From an archaeon (GTDB lineage: Archaea; Asgardarchaeota; Hermodarchaeia; Hermodarchaeales; Hermodarchaeaceae), in NCBI GenBank assembly GCA_016550395.1, contig JABXGY010000456.1, positions 1 through 13,273 of the forward strand: DNA of 13,273 bases. The letters are read 5' to 3'. Every line of letters starts with the position of its first letter. Within the stretch, counting starts at the first letter, position 1. A program made the translations under genes and the position numbers. The notes beneath the pieces were generated by a model. It saw nothing but the letters and a program-made list of their open reading frames with translations. It made no database searches and was not told the DNA's origin. Shown here piece after piece: positions 1-5,964 of the stretch.

Positions 1-230
1 GCAATAGCATGGGCTATCAAACACGAACCATATCGGGCGATTGCGCGTCGGCGTCCCATTGCATCTGGCTCTTCCAGGGGACGTTTAAGCAATTCATCGA
101 GTAATCCAGGGCTGCCCTGAAGCGTTTCAGGAGCAACTGCAGAAATCCAGAGTAAGGTTTTCCTTGGTGAAACACTTGCATTGAACCAGGGAATGAGAAT
201 AGACTCTGCTGGCAAGGGAGAATCACTCAT
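1..230 (-). CDS. Unrecognised protein, N-terminal part, cut by left edge
   Basis: An open frame begins with ATG at 230 and reads leftwards without a stop to the window edge, giving about 76 residues starting MSDSPLPAES. It contains a hydrophobic stretch (KTLLWISAV, around residues 29-37), then an acidic-basic segment with GRRRAIARYG near residues 60-70. I do not recognise the family. It lies about 100 bp downstream of the PH-domain membrane protein on the same strand, and a hairpin sits between them, so it may be transcribed separately. No clear Shine-Dalgarno sequence precedes the ATG. A competing GTG frame over 17-226 is also open. I prefer the edge-to-edge frame because it has an ATG start and a more protein-like composition, but the choice is uncertain. 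Confidence 0.5.
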   Translation of the reverse strand, partial: MSDSPLPAESILIPWFNASVSPRKTLLWISAVAPETLQGSPGLLDELLKRPLEEPDAMGRRRAIARYGSCLIAHAI

Positions 231-273
231 TATTTACTGATGTAGTACAAACAGGTAAAAAGGAAAGGGTGGA

Positions 274-315
274 GAGCGAAAAATCACTTTCTTCATATTT
301 GGGTGTTTTTCGCTC
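274..315 (-). terminator. Strong hairpin after the PH-domain gene, possible terminator
   Basis: GAGCGAAAAA at 274-283 is a perfect reverse complement of TTTTTCGCTC at 306-315. The stem can extend by CAC 285-287 pairing with GTG 303-305 if T284 is bulged, leaving a 15-base loop. It lies 16 bases beyond the stop codon of the minus-strand membrane gene and before the next minus-strand gene. In the minus-strand transcript the 3' arm carries U5 inside the stem, and more pyrimidine-rich sequence follows. A terminator or an mRNA 3'-end stabilising structure is inferred. An operator for the downstream gene is an alternative. Confidence 0.45.
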
Positions 316-331
316 ACAATCATTTGTAATG

Positions 332-1063
332 TTAGTCGAGATCTACTTCAATGCGTCGCAAAAGAAGCAGTATCTGTTGTTCTACTTTGTTAACATTAGG
401 GACGGTGTCTAAAACGACCGTGGTCTTACGTCCTGGAATAGTGAAAGTAAGCCTACCTGATCGAAGAAGAAGATATTCAAAGATATCGCATATCTCTTTA
501 TGAAACATGACATTGGTCGTGCCAAACCGCTCCACGTCACCAAGAATCCCTTTCTTGTATACGATTTCATTTGAAGTTATACGGAAATAATAGATGCGTG
601 CTCTGATCCAGGCTATGAAAATTACGAAGAGAAAGATGATAAAGAATGCGAACATACTATTGATGTTGATGTACAATCCTAGAAAAGAGGGATCGATAAA
701 GGGAAAGACTCCTGTTCCAGTAATGTAGAGTGCTAGACCGAGAATGACAACGACTATTATCAATGCGATGGCAACGATAATATTTTTCCCAAAGTCGAAG
801 GTGACTAGGAGGAGGTTGAAAAGGAAGAGCACAAACCAGATGAAGGTTAGTGTATAGACAAGCCTCAAGTAAAAGTTCGGATCTAGAATAAGGAATGCTA
901 ACAGATAGATGGCAGCGGCGATTATGACTGAAATGAATGCCATCGGATAAAAGAGAACGGTTTTCGGATACCCGCGAACTGTGACCTCTTGAATTTCAGT
1001 GGGTGGCGGTATGGGTTTTTCGACTTCTGTTATTGGTGTTATTTCCTCGTTTTCCTCAGACAT
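332..1063 (-). CDS. Membrane protein with C-terminal bacterial PH-like (bPH2/DUF304-type) domain
   Basis: This encodes 243 residues. The first roughly 30 are acidic and proline-rich and presumably soluble. About four hydrophobic segments follow, roughly residues 40-60, 72-90, 95-115 and 130-152. The C-terminal 85 residues resemble the PH-like domain of YdbT/DUF304 membrane proteins: an RARIYYFRIT strand, EIVYKKGILGDVERFG, then a beta-rich segment and a closing helix ending LLLLRRIEVDLD. Such domains are found at the membrane surface, but the ligand is generally unknown. I chose ATG at 1063 because AGGTGGA (1071-1077) lies 7 bases upstream. A GTG at 1075 would add four residues but overlaps that site. 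The gene stands alone between the ECF S gene (stop at 1153) and the left-edge gene, ending just before a hairpin. The domain call is reasonable; a specific role cannot be given. Confidence 0.75.
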   Translation of the reverse strand: MSEENEEITPITEVEKPIPPPTEIQEVTVRGYPKTVLFYPMAFISVIIAAAIYLLAFLILDPNFYLRLVYTLTFIWFVLFLFNLLLVTFDFGKNIIVAIALIIVVVILGLALYITGTGVFPFIDPSFLGLYININSMFAFFIIFLFVIFIAWIRARIYYFRITSNEIVYKKGILGDVERFGTTNVMFHKEICDIFEYLLLRSGRLTFTIPGRKTTVVLDTVPNVNKVEQQILLLLRRIEVDLD

Positions 1064-1152
1064 TTTAAAGTCCACCTAATGGGTAAATAGTCTATTAGTA
1101 GGTATTAGCCGCTAATTCTTGGGAACCTACTTAACCTTTACTCCCAGCCTTA

Positions 1153-1701
1153 CTAGGGACGTTGATATTGTGCTAATAATGGATGAATTATTCCTACGTA
1201 AATGAACAAAGCAATTGTTGTCCAAATCCCTGCCTGACTCGCATCAAAACTAGCTGTTAAGGTCGCTATCATCGGTGGGACTCCATAGATGAGCATTTCG
1301 ATAATAAACGTAGGTAAAAATCCGCCAATGAGAGTAGCTGATAGAATGGAAATTATCATCCATAGAAAATGCGGAATTTTGTAACGAAAATAGGTAGGGA
1401 TTCCTGTGCTTAATCCCAAGGCGATATTACCAAAAAGGGGAATTAGGAATGGCTCCCATAAAGCTCCACTTATGCCAACGAGGATGCCGCAGATGATCCC
1501 ACCAAGTGGACCCAGAACGATTCCGGCTAGTAGAGGCATGATGAAGCCTGGTGTTAGTGTAACATATGGGGGAAAAATAGGAATTGCTACTTGACGCAAG
1601 ACGATACCAATAGCTGCGAAGAGTGCTAGCAAAGCAGTCCAAAAAGAAACGGGAAGGGACTTACCATTAGTTGATTGAAGTGTAACATTCTGGGAACCCA
1701 A
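1153..1701 (-). CDS. ECF-type transporter S component (substrate-binding membrane subunit)
   Basis: This encodes 182 residues, the usual S-component length, with five or six hydrophobic segments. The signature region is PGFIMPLLAGIVLGPLGG followed by CGILVGISGALW (about residues 51-82), which matches the glycine-rich helices of the ECF S superfamily (vitamin, cobalamin-precursor, queuosine or other uptake). S components bind the substrate and need an EcfA ATPase pair and EcfT; none are in this window, so they are presumably elsewhere and shared. The vitamin is not identifiable from sequence: the RibU, ThiT and BioY diagnostic motifs are not evident to me. Translation starts at TTG 1701, supported by GAGGG (1710-1714) 8 bases upstream. 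The start lies 21 bp after the stop of the upstream acidic protein on the same strand, so the two are probably co-transcribed and may be translationally linked. Confidence 0.78.
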   Translation of the reverse strand: MGSQNVTLQSTNGKSLPVSFWTALLALFAAIGIVLRQVAIPIFPPYVTLTPGFIMPLLAGIVLGPLGGIICGILVGISGALWEPFLIPLFGNIALGLSTGIPTYFRYKIPHFLWMIISILSATLIGGFLPTFIIEMLIYGVPPMIATLTASFDASQAGIWTTIALFIYVGIIHPLLAQYQRP

Positions 1702-1722
1702 AGATTCGTCCCTCGATCTTTT

Positions 1723-2439
1723 CTAGGCATCTTTAAGGATGATTTCTTTATCTGATTCGAAGAGGTTCACGGCAGTTTGAACAACCTTGTCAAAGTCCTC
1801 TGCAGGGAATTTTTCTTTTTCTTCATCACAGACTTGGAGTTCAAGGCTATCCTCCCCAACATACAGGAATGCGCTGTAGTACCCCCAGTTCGATACGAGA
1901 ACGAAACTTAAGGATGGCTCTTGAAGATGTAGATTTCCATCACGATAGGTTACAAAGAATTCATTGCCTTCAATACCACGACCATCATTTTCTCGGAGAG
2001 CACTATCGAGGGCAGTGAGAAAACGTGTAATCTGTTGGAGTGAGTACCGGAGCCCATAATTCATGGTCCAGGAGTAAACCTCAGCAGTAGTTGTTTCAGT
2101 TTCAATGGACTCGCCTTCAAACTTAAATTTCATACGCCGTTTAGAAGGACCTATTTCTGCACCGGTTTTAGTCTTGAGTTGATTGGTCAACTCTTGAAGC
2201 AGAGCTATTTGCTGAGAAGTCACTGGTAGGTCAATATATCCCCATAAAACGTGATTATCTAAAACGAAGAGATTGAGAGTGAGAGGTTCAACATTTTGAT
2301 TAACACTAATTCGTAATTCCACCATTTCACCAAGATCCTGTTTACGAACCTCCCATTTGTCTGTAAGAGCTTGCAGGACATTGACAAGCATCTTACCCGT
2401 CTTCCAAATAAAGAGGGGACATTGATACTTTTCAGGCAT
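1723..2439 (-). CDS. Hypothetical acidic protein, upstream partner of the ECF S gene
   Basis: This encodes 238 residues of unknown family. It has no signal peptide, transmembrane segment or recognisable catalytic motif. The composition is acidic with many Glu and Asp, and alternating hydrophobic strands suggest a mixed alpha/beta protein with two halves: residues 1-90 (ending in VTSQQIALLQELTNQL), and residues 115-238 with EVYSWTMNYGLRYSLQQITRF, NEFFVTYRDGNLHLQEPSLSFVL cut by several aromatic residues, and an acidic C-terminal helix. It starts at ATG 2439 with a GGCGAG-type site just upstream. The 21-bp gap to the ECF S component suggests one transcript, although a soluble intracellular protein of this kind is not a known ECF subunit. 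Function cannot be assigned. Confidence 0.7.
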   Translation of the reverse strand: MPEKYQCPLFIWKTGKMLVNVLQALTDKWEVRKQDLGEMVELRISVNQNVEPLTLNLFVLDNHVLWGYIDLPVTSQQIALLQELTNQLKTKTGAEIGPSKRRMKFKFEGESIETETTTAEVYSWTMNYGLRYSLQQITRFLTALDSALRENDGRGIEGNEFFVTYRDGNLHLQEPSLSFVLVSNWGYYSAFLYVGEDSLELQVCDEEKEKFPAEDFDKVVQTAVNLFESDKEIILKDA

Positions 2440-2550
2440 TGAACTCGCCTCGAGTTGTGTTGCACTTGCACCCGTTCAAATATGTTTCGAAATCACCGTC
2501 AATCGAAGAAACCACGTCAAATAGAGATAGACGAAACGTATGATTGTAAC

Positions 2551-3171
2551 CTAAGTACTCTGTGAATGCTCAGCGAACAGTTCTTCATTAGTTTTGTTGA
2601 ATCGAGCTACAAGTTCTGCGATAACTCCATCCAGAAAAACTGCAGCTGCAATTTCAAATTGTGTCCCTTCGGGTGTGAGACTGGCTTCTTCACCCTTCTC
2701 TCGTCGGGCTACATCAATTTTAGTTCGCCCAATCAGTTTCACAACTAAATTACTCATTCGTCCAATCCAACTTTCTGGATAACTCGTAATTGATATTATC
2801 TGTGGGTTTTGATCCAGATAACTTTCAATGATGGCTTTGACAATGGCAGTCCGTCCGCTTCCGGAAATCACTAATAACAAATCGCCCTTGTGAAGATGGG
2901 GGACTGATCGACTATTTGTTATGAAATGGACTGGGATATCCAAATGTCCAAGGCGAGTTTGAAACATTTGACCAACCATTGCTGACCGCCCACTTCCCAC
3001 AACGAATATGCAATGGCCTTCTCGAGCAGTTTTTTCGATAATATCCACGAACTTGATGACATTGTCCGCGTTTGTACGAAGAAATTCAATGTTTTTCTGA
3101 ATATTATCCGTGATAAGTTGCATTGCACGAATAAAGGTGCCATCCTTATTGGATTCCGCTTTTGAAGGCAA
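2551..3171 (-). CDS. hxlB: 6-phospho-3-hexuloisomerase (SIS domain)
   Basis: This SIS-fold isomerase interconverts D-arabino-3-hexulose 6-phosphate and fructose 6-phosphate. In archaea the reverse ribulose monophosphate route is used to make ribulose 5-phosphate for nucleotides and to handle formaldehyde. It has 206 residues, slightly longer than the usual 180-190. The motifs seen are GSGRSA at 59-64 followed by MFQTRLGHL, the phosphate-binding SGSGRT at 103-108, and PEGTQFE at 167-173, the family signature carrying the likely catalytic glutamate. The start is TTG 3171, supported by GGTGA (3181-3185) 9 bases upstream; the next in-frame ATG would cut into the N-terminal helix. The partner hexulose-6-phosphate synthase is neither fused nor adjacent. 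The gene follows SurE on the same strand after 118 bp. Another SIS isomerase is possible but less likely. Confidence 0.88.
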   Translation of the reverse strand: MPSKAESNKDGTFIRAMQLITDNIQKNIEFLRTNADNVIKFVDIIEKTAREGHCIFVVGSGRSAMVGQMFQTRLGHLDIPVHFITNSRSVPHLHKGDLLLVISGSGRTAIVKAIIESYLDQNPQIISITSYPESWIGRMSNLVVKLIGRTKIDVARREKGEEASLTPEGTQFEIAAAVFLDGVIAELVARFNKTNEELFAEHSQST

Positions 3172-3221
3172 GTGGACTATTCACCATTGCCTGACAGCTA
3201 AATTCTCCTTAAAAACCCTAT

Positions 3222-3238
3222 TCTTTCTTAATGAAAGA
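3222..3238. repeat. Short hairpin in the surE-hxlB gap
   Basis: TCTTTC (3222-3227) and GAAAGA (3233-3238) form a 6-bp perfect inverted repeat around a 5-base loop, in the 118-bp gap between the two minus-strand genes. It may be part of the 3' end of the SurE transcript or chance. No U-run follows on the minus strand, so a terminator is not well supported. Confidence 0.25.
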
Positions 3239-3289
3239 TACTAAGGCGGATGAAGGGTCTACTAGATCCCTCTTTCTTATAGGATTTTT

Positions 3290-4093
3290 TCATAAGAGCG
3301 AATGAAAATGCTGCTGGGTCTTTTTGACTAATGCAACGTTAGATAGTTGGATACTGATAGGGCAGATGACGATTTGAGATTTCCTTGCTGCAAGATAAAC
3401 ATCACTAGTGGTTGGAAGATCTTCGATTTCCTCACCATGAATCCAATAGTACTCTACTCCGTGAGGATCAGTTCGGGGTTGGAATCGGTTGTTAAATCTT
3501 ACAGGTATCGTTTCCGCAATCTGAATCGGCGTTTTCTCATCCACATTATGCGGAAGACTAACGTTTAGAAAATCGACGTTTGGAGGTAATCCATGGGTTA
3601 GTATATAGGAAATTATTTGATGAGATCGCTGTGCTGCCTCATGGTAATGGGCTCCAGAATCATTCGGTGTAAACCAAGTGTGGCTTGGTGTATCAATGGA
3701 AAACGCAATGCCAGGAATTTTCCAGAGAGCAGCTTCTAATATTGCTCCTACTGTTCCGCTAGTGTATATGCTATGTGCACTTACGTTTAATCCCAGATTA
3801 GGTCCTGCGATGATTAGGTCGATATCTGGAAGATAGGTTCGGCACCAAGTTACTGCATCAGCAGGAGTTCCTGTAGTTTCAATGATGGGTTGATTTTCAA
3901 TATGCTGTCCTTCAATGAAACGGATAGGAATATTAAATGATAATGCTTTCGAGATTCCACTCAAGGGTTTCTCGGGTACCACAACCGTCAGCTCATACTT
4001 TGATTTAAGCTCACGTATGAATGCTGGTAATGCAGGAGAACGTGCACTATCATCATTCGTGAGAAAAATATGAGCACGTGTTATCTTTGACAA
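3290..4093 (-). CDS. surE: SurE-family 5'/3'-nucleotidase (metal-dependent phosphatase)
   Basis: SurE enzymes are cytoplasmic, divalent-metal-dependent phosphatases acting on nucleoside monophosphates and sometimes polyphosphate. The 267 residues match the family length. All four metal ligands known from E. coli SurE are kept: D14 and D15 in LTNDDS, S45 in PLSGIS, and N99 in AGPNLGLN, which aligns with the SGINxGxN motif. GTPADAV (75-81) and YTSGTVGAILEA (110-121) are also typical. Two positions differ from the consensus: the glycine after NDD is serine, and SGIN reads AGPN. Translation starts at TTG 4093, supported by AAGGTGA (4101-4107) 7 bases upstream. It heads a minus-strand run and is followed by the hexuloisomerase. 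A role in nucleotide or ribose salvage beside that enzyme is only an inference. Confidence 0.9.
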   Translation of the reverse strand: MSKITRAHIFLTNDDSARSPALPAFIRELKSKYELTVVVPEKPLSGISKALSFNIPIRFIEGQHIENQPIIETTGTPADAVTWCRTYLPDIDLIIAGPNLGLNVSAHSIYTSGTVGAILEAALWKIPGIAFSIDTPSHTWFTPNDSGAHYHEAAQRSHQIISYILTHGLPPNVDFLNVSLPHNVDEKTPIQIAETIPVRFNNRFQPRTDPHGVEYYWIHGEEIEDLPTTSDVYLAARKSQIVICPISIQLSNVALVKKTQQHFHSLL

Positions 4094-4100
4094 TTCGTTT

Positions 4101-4107
4101 TCACCTT
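4101..4107 (-). promoter_or_regulatory. Shine-Dalgarno site fixing the TTG start of surE
   Basis: Read on the minus strand this is AAGGTGA, 7 bases before TTG 4093. No ATG or GTG lies in frame nearby, so it decides the start. Confidence 0.6.
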
Positions 4108-4204
4108 ATGATAAAACCTGGTTTCATTCGCTCAATAGTTCGGTAAACTAGTTAAAAAAGAGTATTAAGGCTTCATATAGACGGAATGTTGGAAATCTGA
4201 TTGA

Positions 4205-4822
4205 ATGCTACCTGATGCAAATCAAAGAAAACTAAAGGCACACGAACATGACATCTTAAGATGCCTAGAAGCTCATCTGCATGCGCAAATGATTGCAGGA
4301 AGCTTCTTCACGATTATCCATGCGGGTAATAGTGATTATATCCGCTTACTTCACCGATTAATCTCTCAATTACTTCTAGATAAACGTCGGGTATACGTTA
4401 TGGATTATAGAAGGCGCATTAAATCGGTCTACCTTCAACAATTGCTTCAACAAAAGTCCACCAATTCAATTCGACTATTGAAAAACCTCCACTTACGTGT
4501 GATCTTGGATGAAGATCACGTATTGAATGAACTTATCCGGTTGCAACGTCGAGCTCCCTCAAGAAGAAAAGTACCAGCATTATTTTTCATTGATCCTTCC
4601 GGACTCTTTGGACGAATGCGAGGTGGTGTAAAACAATCAGCAAAAGCGCTACAATTCCAGTATGAAGCAGCAGTATCCTTTTCAGAAATCGGTTACTCAG
4701 TTGTCGTTTCAGACTCTGGAAGCCGAGAATTTCATCGGGTGGATTCACTGGTTCCATCACAATTAGCAGGTCCAGCAACTCTAATCTTACAATATCTACC
4801 AAGGCGAATAATTCTCACCTAA
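4205..4822 (+). CDS. RadB/RecA-fold-like protein lacking a Walker A motif (hypothetical)
   Basis: This encodes 205 residues. The order of elements resembles RadB/RecA-type ATPase cores. A helix precedes a strand FFTIIHAGNSDYIRLL (34-49) at the place of the P-loop, but without the GxxxxGK[ST] lysine. RRVYVMDYRRRIKSVYLQQL (61-80) resembles the conserved strand-helix after the P-loop in RadB. NLHLRVILDEDHVLNELIRL follows the usual pattern. ALFFIDPSGLFGR (125-137) sits where the Walker B strand and following switch are, and GYSVVVSDSG (163-172) resembles the next strand, near a C-terminal glycine-poor beta segment. The protein would therefore be a non-ATPase paralogue. The fold call rests on pattern and is tentative. 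It starts at ATG 4205, with AT-rich GTTAAAAAAG at 4151-4160 as a possible TATA region, and is divergent from surE (111 bp) and convergent with the membrane gene. Confidence 0.6.
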   Translation: MLPDANQRKLKAHEHDILRCLEAHLHAQMIAGSFFTIIHAGNSDYIRLLHRLISQLLLDKRRVYVMDYRRRIKSVYLQQLLQQKSTNSIRLLKNLHLRVILDEDHVLNELIRLQRRAPSRRKVPALFFIDPSGLFGRMRGGVKQSAKALQFQYEAAVSFSEIGYSVVVSDSGSREFHRVDSLVPSQLAGPATLILQYLPRRIILT

Positions 4823-4827
4823 GCACA

Positions 4828-4854
4828 ATGAAATCATTCTATTCTAATTTTCAT
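4828..4854. terminator. Possible bidirectional terminator between convergent genes
   Basis: ATGAAAT (4828-4834) and ATTTTCAT (4847-4854) form an imperfect inverted repeat with one extra T. They fill the 33-bp gap between the plus-strand RecA-like gene (stop 4822) and the minus-strand membrane gene (stop 4856). The surroundings are T/A-rich. The location is right for shared termination, but the hairpin is weak. Confidence 0.3.
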
Positions 4855-4855
4855 C

Positions 4856-5797
4856 TTAGTTCTTTGTGGAGATTGGCGGGTAACGAATTTTTTGTTTTTG
4901 TACCCATTTTATATAAGCCTCGTATTGAATTTTATGCTTGGTATTTTTGGCTCCACCATAAAATGCTACAGAAAGTAGGGGTAAAATTGGAGCTATCATT
5001 GCCACAAAAAGTTGATTTATGAGAATCAAAAGAAAAGGACCCACGAGACCTAATGGCACCCCAACTAGATTGAAAACTGCATCAATACTCAAGTATATAG
5101 TGACACCTAACCGACCTGCGAATAGCATAAAGAGATAGCCCAAAATCAAGGCACCAAGAATCCGGTGCCAATAACGTCGACGCAATTGAAAACTTTGGCT
5201 AAATGCTTTCCCAATTGATTGATTTTCAATTATCAATACTACTGGAATGAAAAAGAAAAGAACTTGGATAAAAGGAATAAGAAATAGAATGACACTTACA
5301 GTAGTAAATATCGCCGCAGTTGCGAGACCTACACCAATGACTTGAAGGGTAGGAAAATGAACTGGGGCTTGGGCTTTAACCAACAGGTGCAGGCTTTTTT
5401 CACTTCTAATGGCATGATAAATCGTTATTGTACTTAAAAGGAAGAAGCCGAAGAAAGTGAAGAAATTAACCAACAACCCCAAAATCTGGCTTATTATTAA
5501 TAGATTAACTAGATTCAAGATATTTGGAATAGGTGCTAGCATTTCTAAGACGAGTAGATATTCAAGACCCGCAATTATTGAGTTGATTGGAAATACAGTT
5601 ATGGCTAGAATCACGCCACCGAAAAAGAAAAGGAAAATATACCAGCGGAATTGGCGCTGCAATAGATATATGCTGCGTTTTAGTCCATCACCAAAAGGTG
5701 TACTCGCAAGCCAATCGCTCTCCTTAACGATAGATTTCATATTAGTACCCAGAGCTGTTGAAAAATAAGATTGAGAAGACTGATCTGGTTTTGACAT
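4856..5797 (-). CDS. Polytopic membrane protein, GPDPase membrane-domain/DUF975-like
   Basis: This encodes 313 residues. A polar N-terminal region (1-48) is followed by about six hydrophobic segments: near 50-70, 75-100, 105-130, 152-190, 213-240 and 246-290. A basic, polar tail begins near 291. The block NQSIGKAFSQSFQLRRRYWHR (about 192-212) before a long membrane segment is typical of the membrane domain seen in glycerophosphoryl diester phosphodiesterases and the DUF975-type proteins, where a helix with a serine and basic residues precedes a transmembrane stretch. No catalytic domain is attached. The start ATG 5797 has GAGGGG 6 bases upstream. A TATA-like TTTAAGATAG lies about 45-54 bp upstream (complement of 5842-5851). 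It is divergent from the HD-domain gene. Its function is unknown; the family assignment is by pattern only. Confidence 0.7.
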   Translation of the reverse strand: MSKPDQSSQSYFSTALGTNMKSIVKESDWLASTPFGDGLKRSIYLLQRQFRWYIFLFFFGGVILAITVFPINSIIAGLEYLLVLEMLAPIPNILNLVNLLIISQILGLLVNFFTFFGFFLLSTITIYHAIRSEKSLHLLVKAQAPVHFPTLQVIGVGLATAAIFTTVSVILFLIPFIQVLFFFIPVVLIIENQSIGKAFSQSFQLRRRYWHRILGALILGYLFMLFAGRLGVTIYLSIDAVFNLVGVPLGLVGPFLLILINQLFVAMIAPILPLLSVAFYGGAKNTKHKIQYEAYIKWVQKQKIRYPPISTKN

Positions 5798-5841
5798 TAG
5801 CGCCCCTCAGGATAACTACAACCGCTATCTGGTACGGAGGA

Positions 5842-5851
5842 CTATCTTAAA
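5842..5851 (-). promoter_or_regulatory. TATA-like box for the membrane-protein gene
   Basis: On the minus strand TTTAAGATAG lies 45-54 bp before ATG 5797, giving a predicted transcription start near 5820 and a short leader that includes the GAGGGG ribosome site. Inferred from position and sequence only. Confidence 0.35.
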
Positions 5852-5936
5852 CTTGCTGGTTTTAACATAGCCTAGTTACATTACAAAGATGAATATACTC
5901 AAGTAACCAATACTCCTAATATGGAACTCAGATGGG

Positions 5937-5945
5937 CATATAATA
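5937..5945 (+). promoter_or_regulatory. TATA-like box for the HD-domain gene
   Basis: CATATAATA ends 19 bases before ATG 5965. Since archaeal TATA boxes sit about 25-30 bases before the transcription start, the RNA would begin at or near the ATG. This agrees with the absence of a Shine-Dalgarno sequence there, so a leaderless transcript is inferred. Confidence 0.45.
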
Positions 5946-5964
5946 CCTAGGTTGGCGGTTTTCT

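Noticed and set aside
17..226. 69-residue frame starting at GTG 226
   Set aside because: It lies out of frame inside the open ATG frame at 1-230, which has a better start and composition. The choice is not certain.
4828..5022. 64-residue plus-strand open frame
   Set aside because: Antisense to the 3' end of the membrane-protein gene.
5457..5768. 103-residue plus-strand open frame
   Set aside because: Antisense to the membrane-protein gene, which has clear transmembrane segments and a ribosome site.
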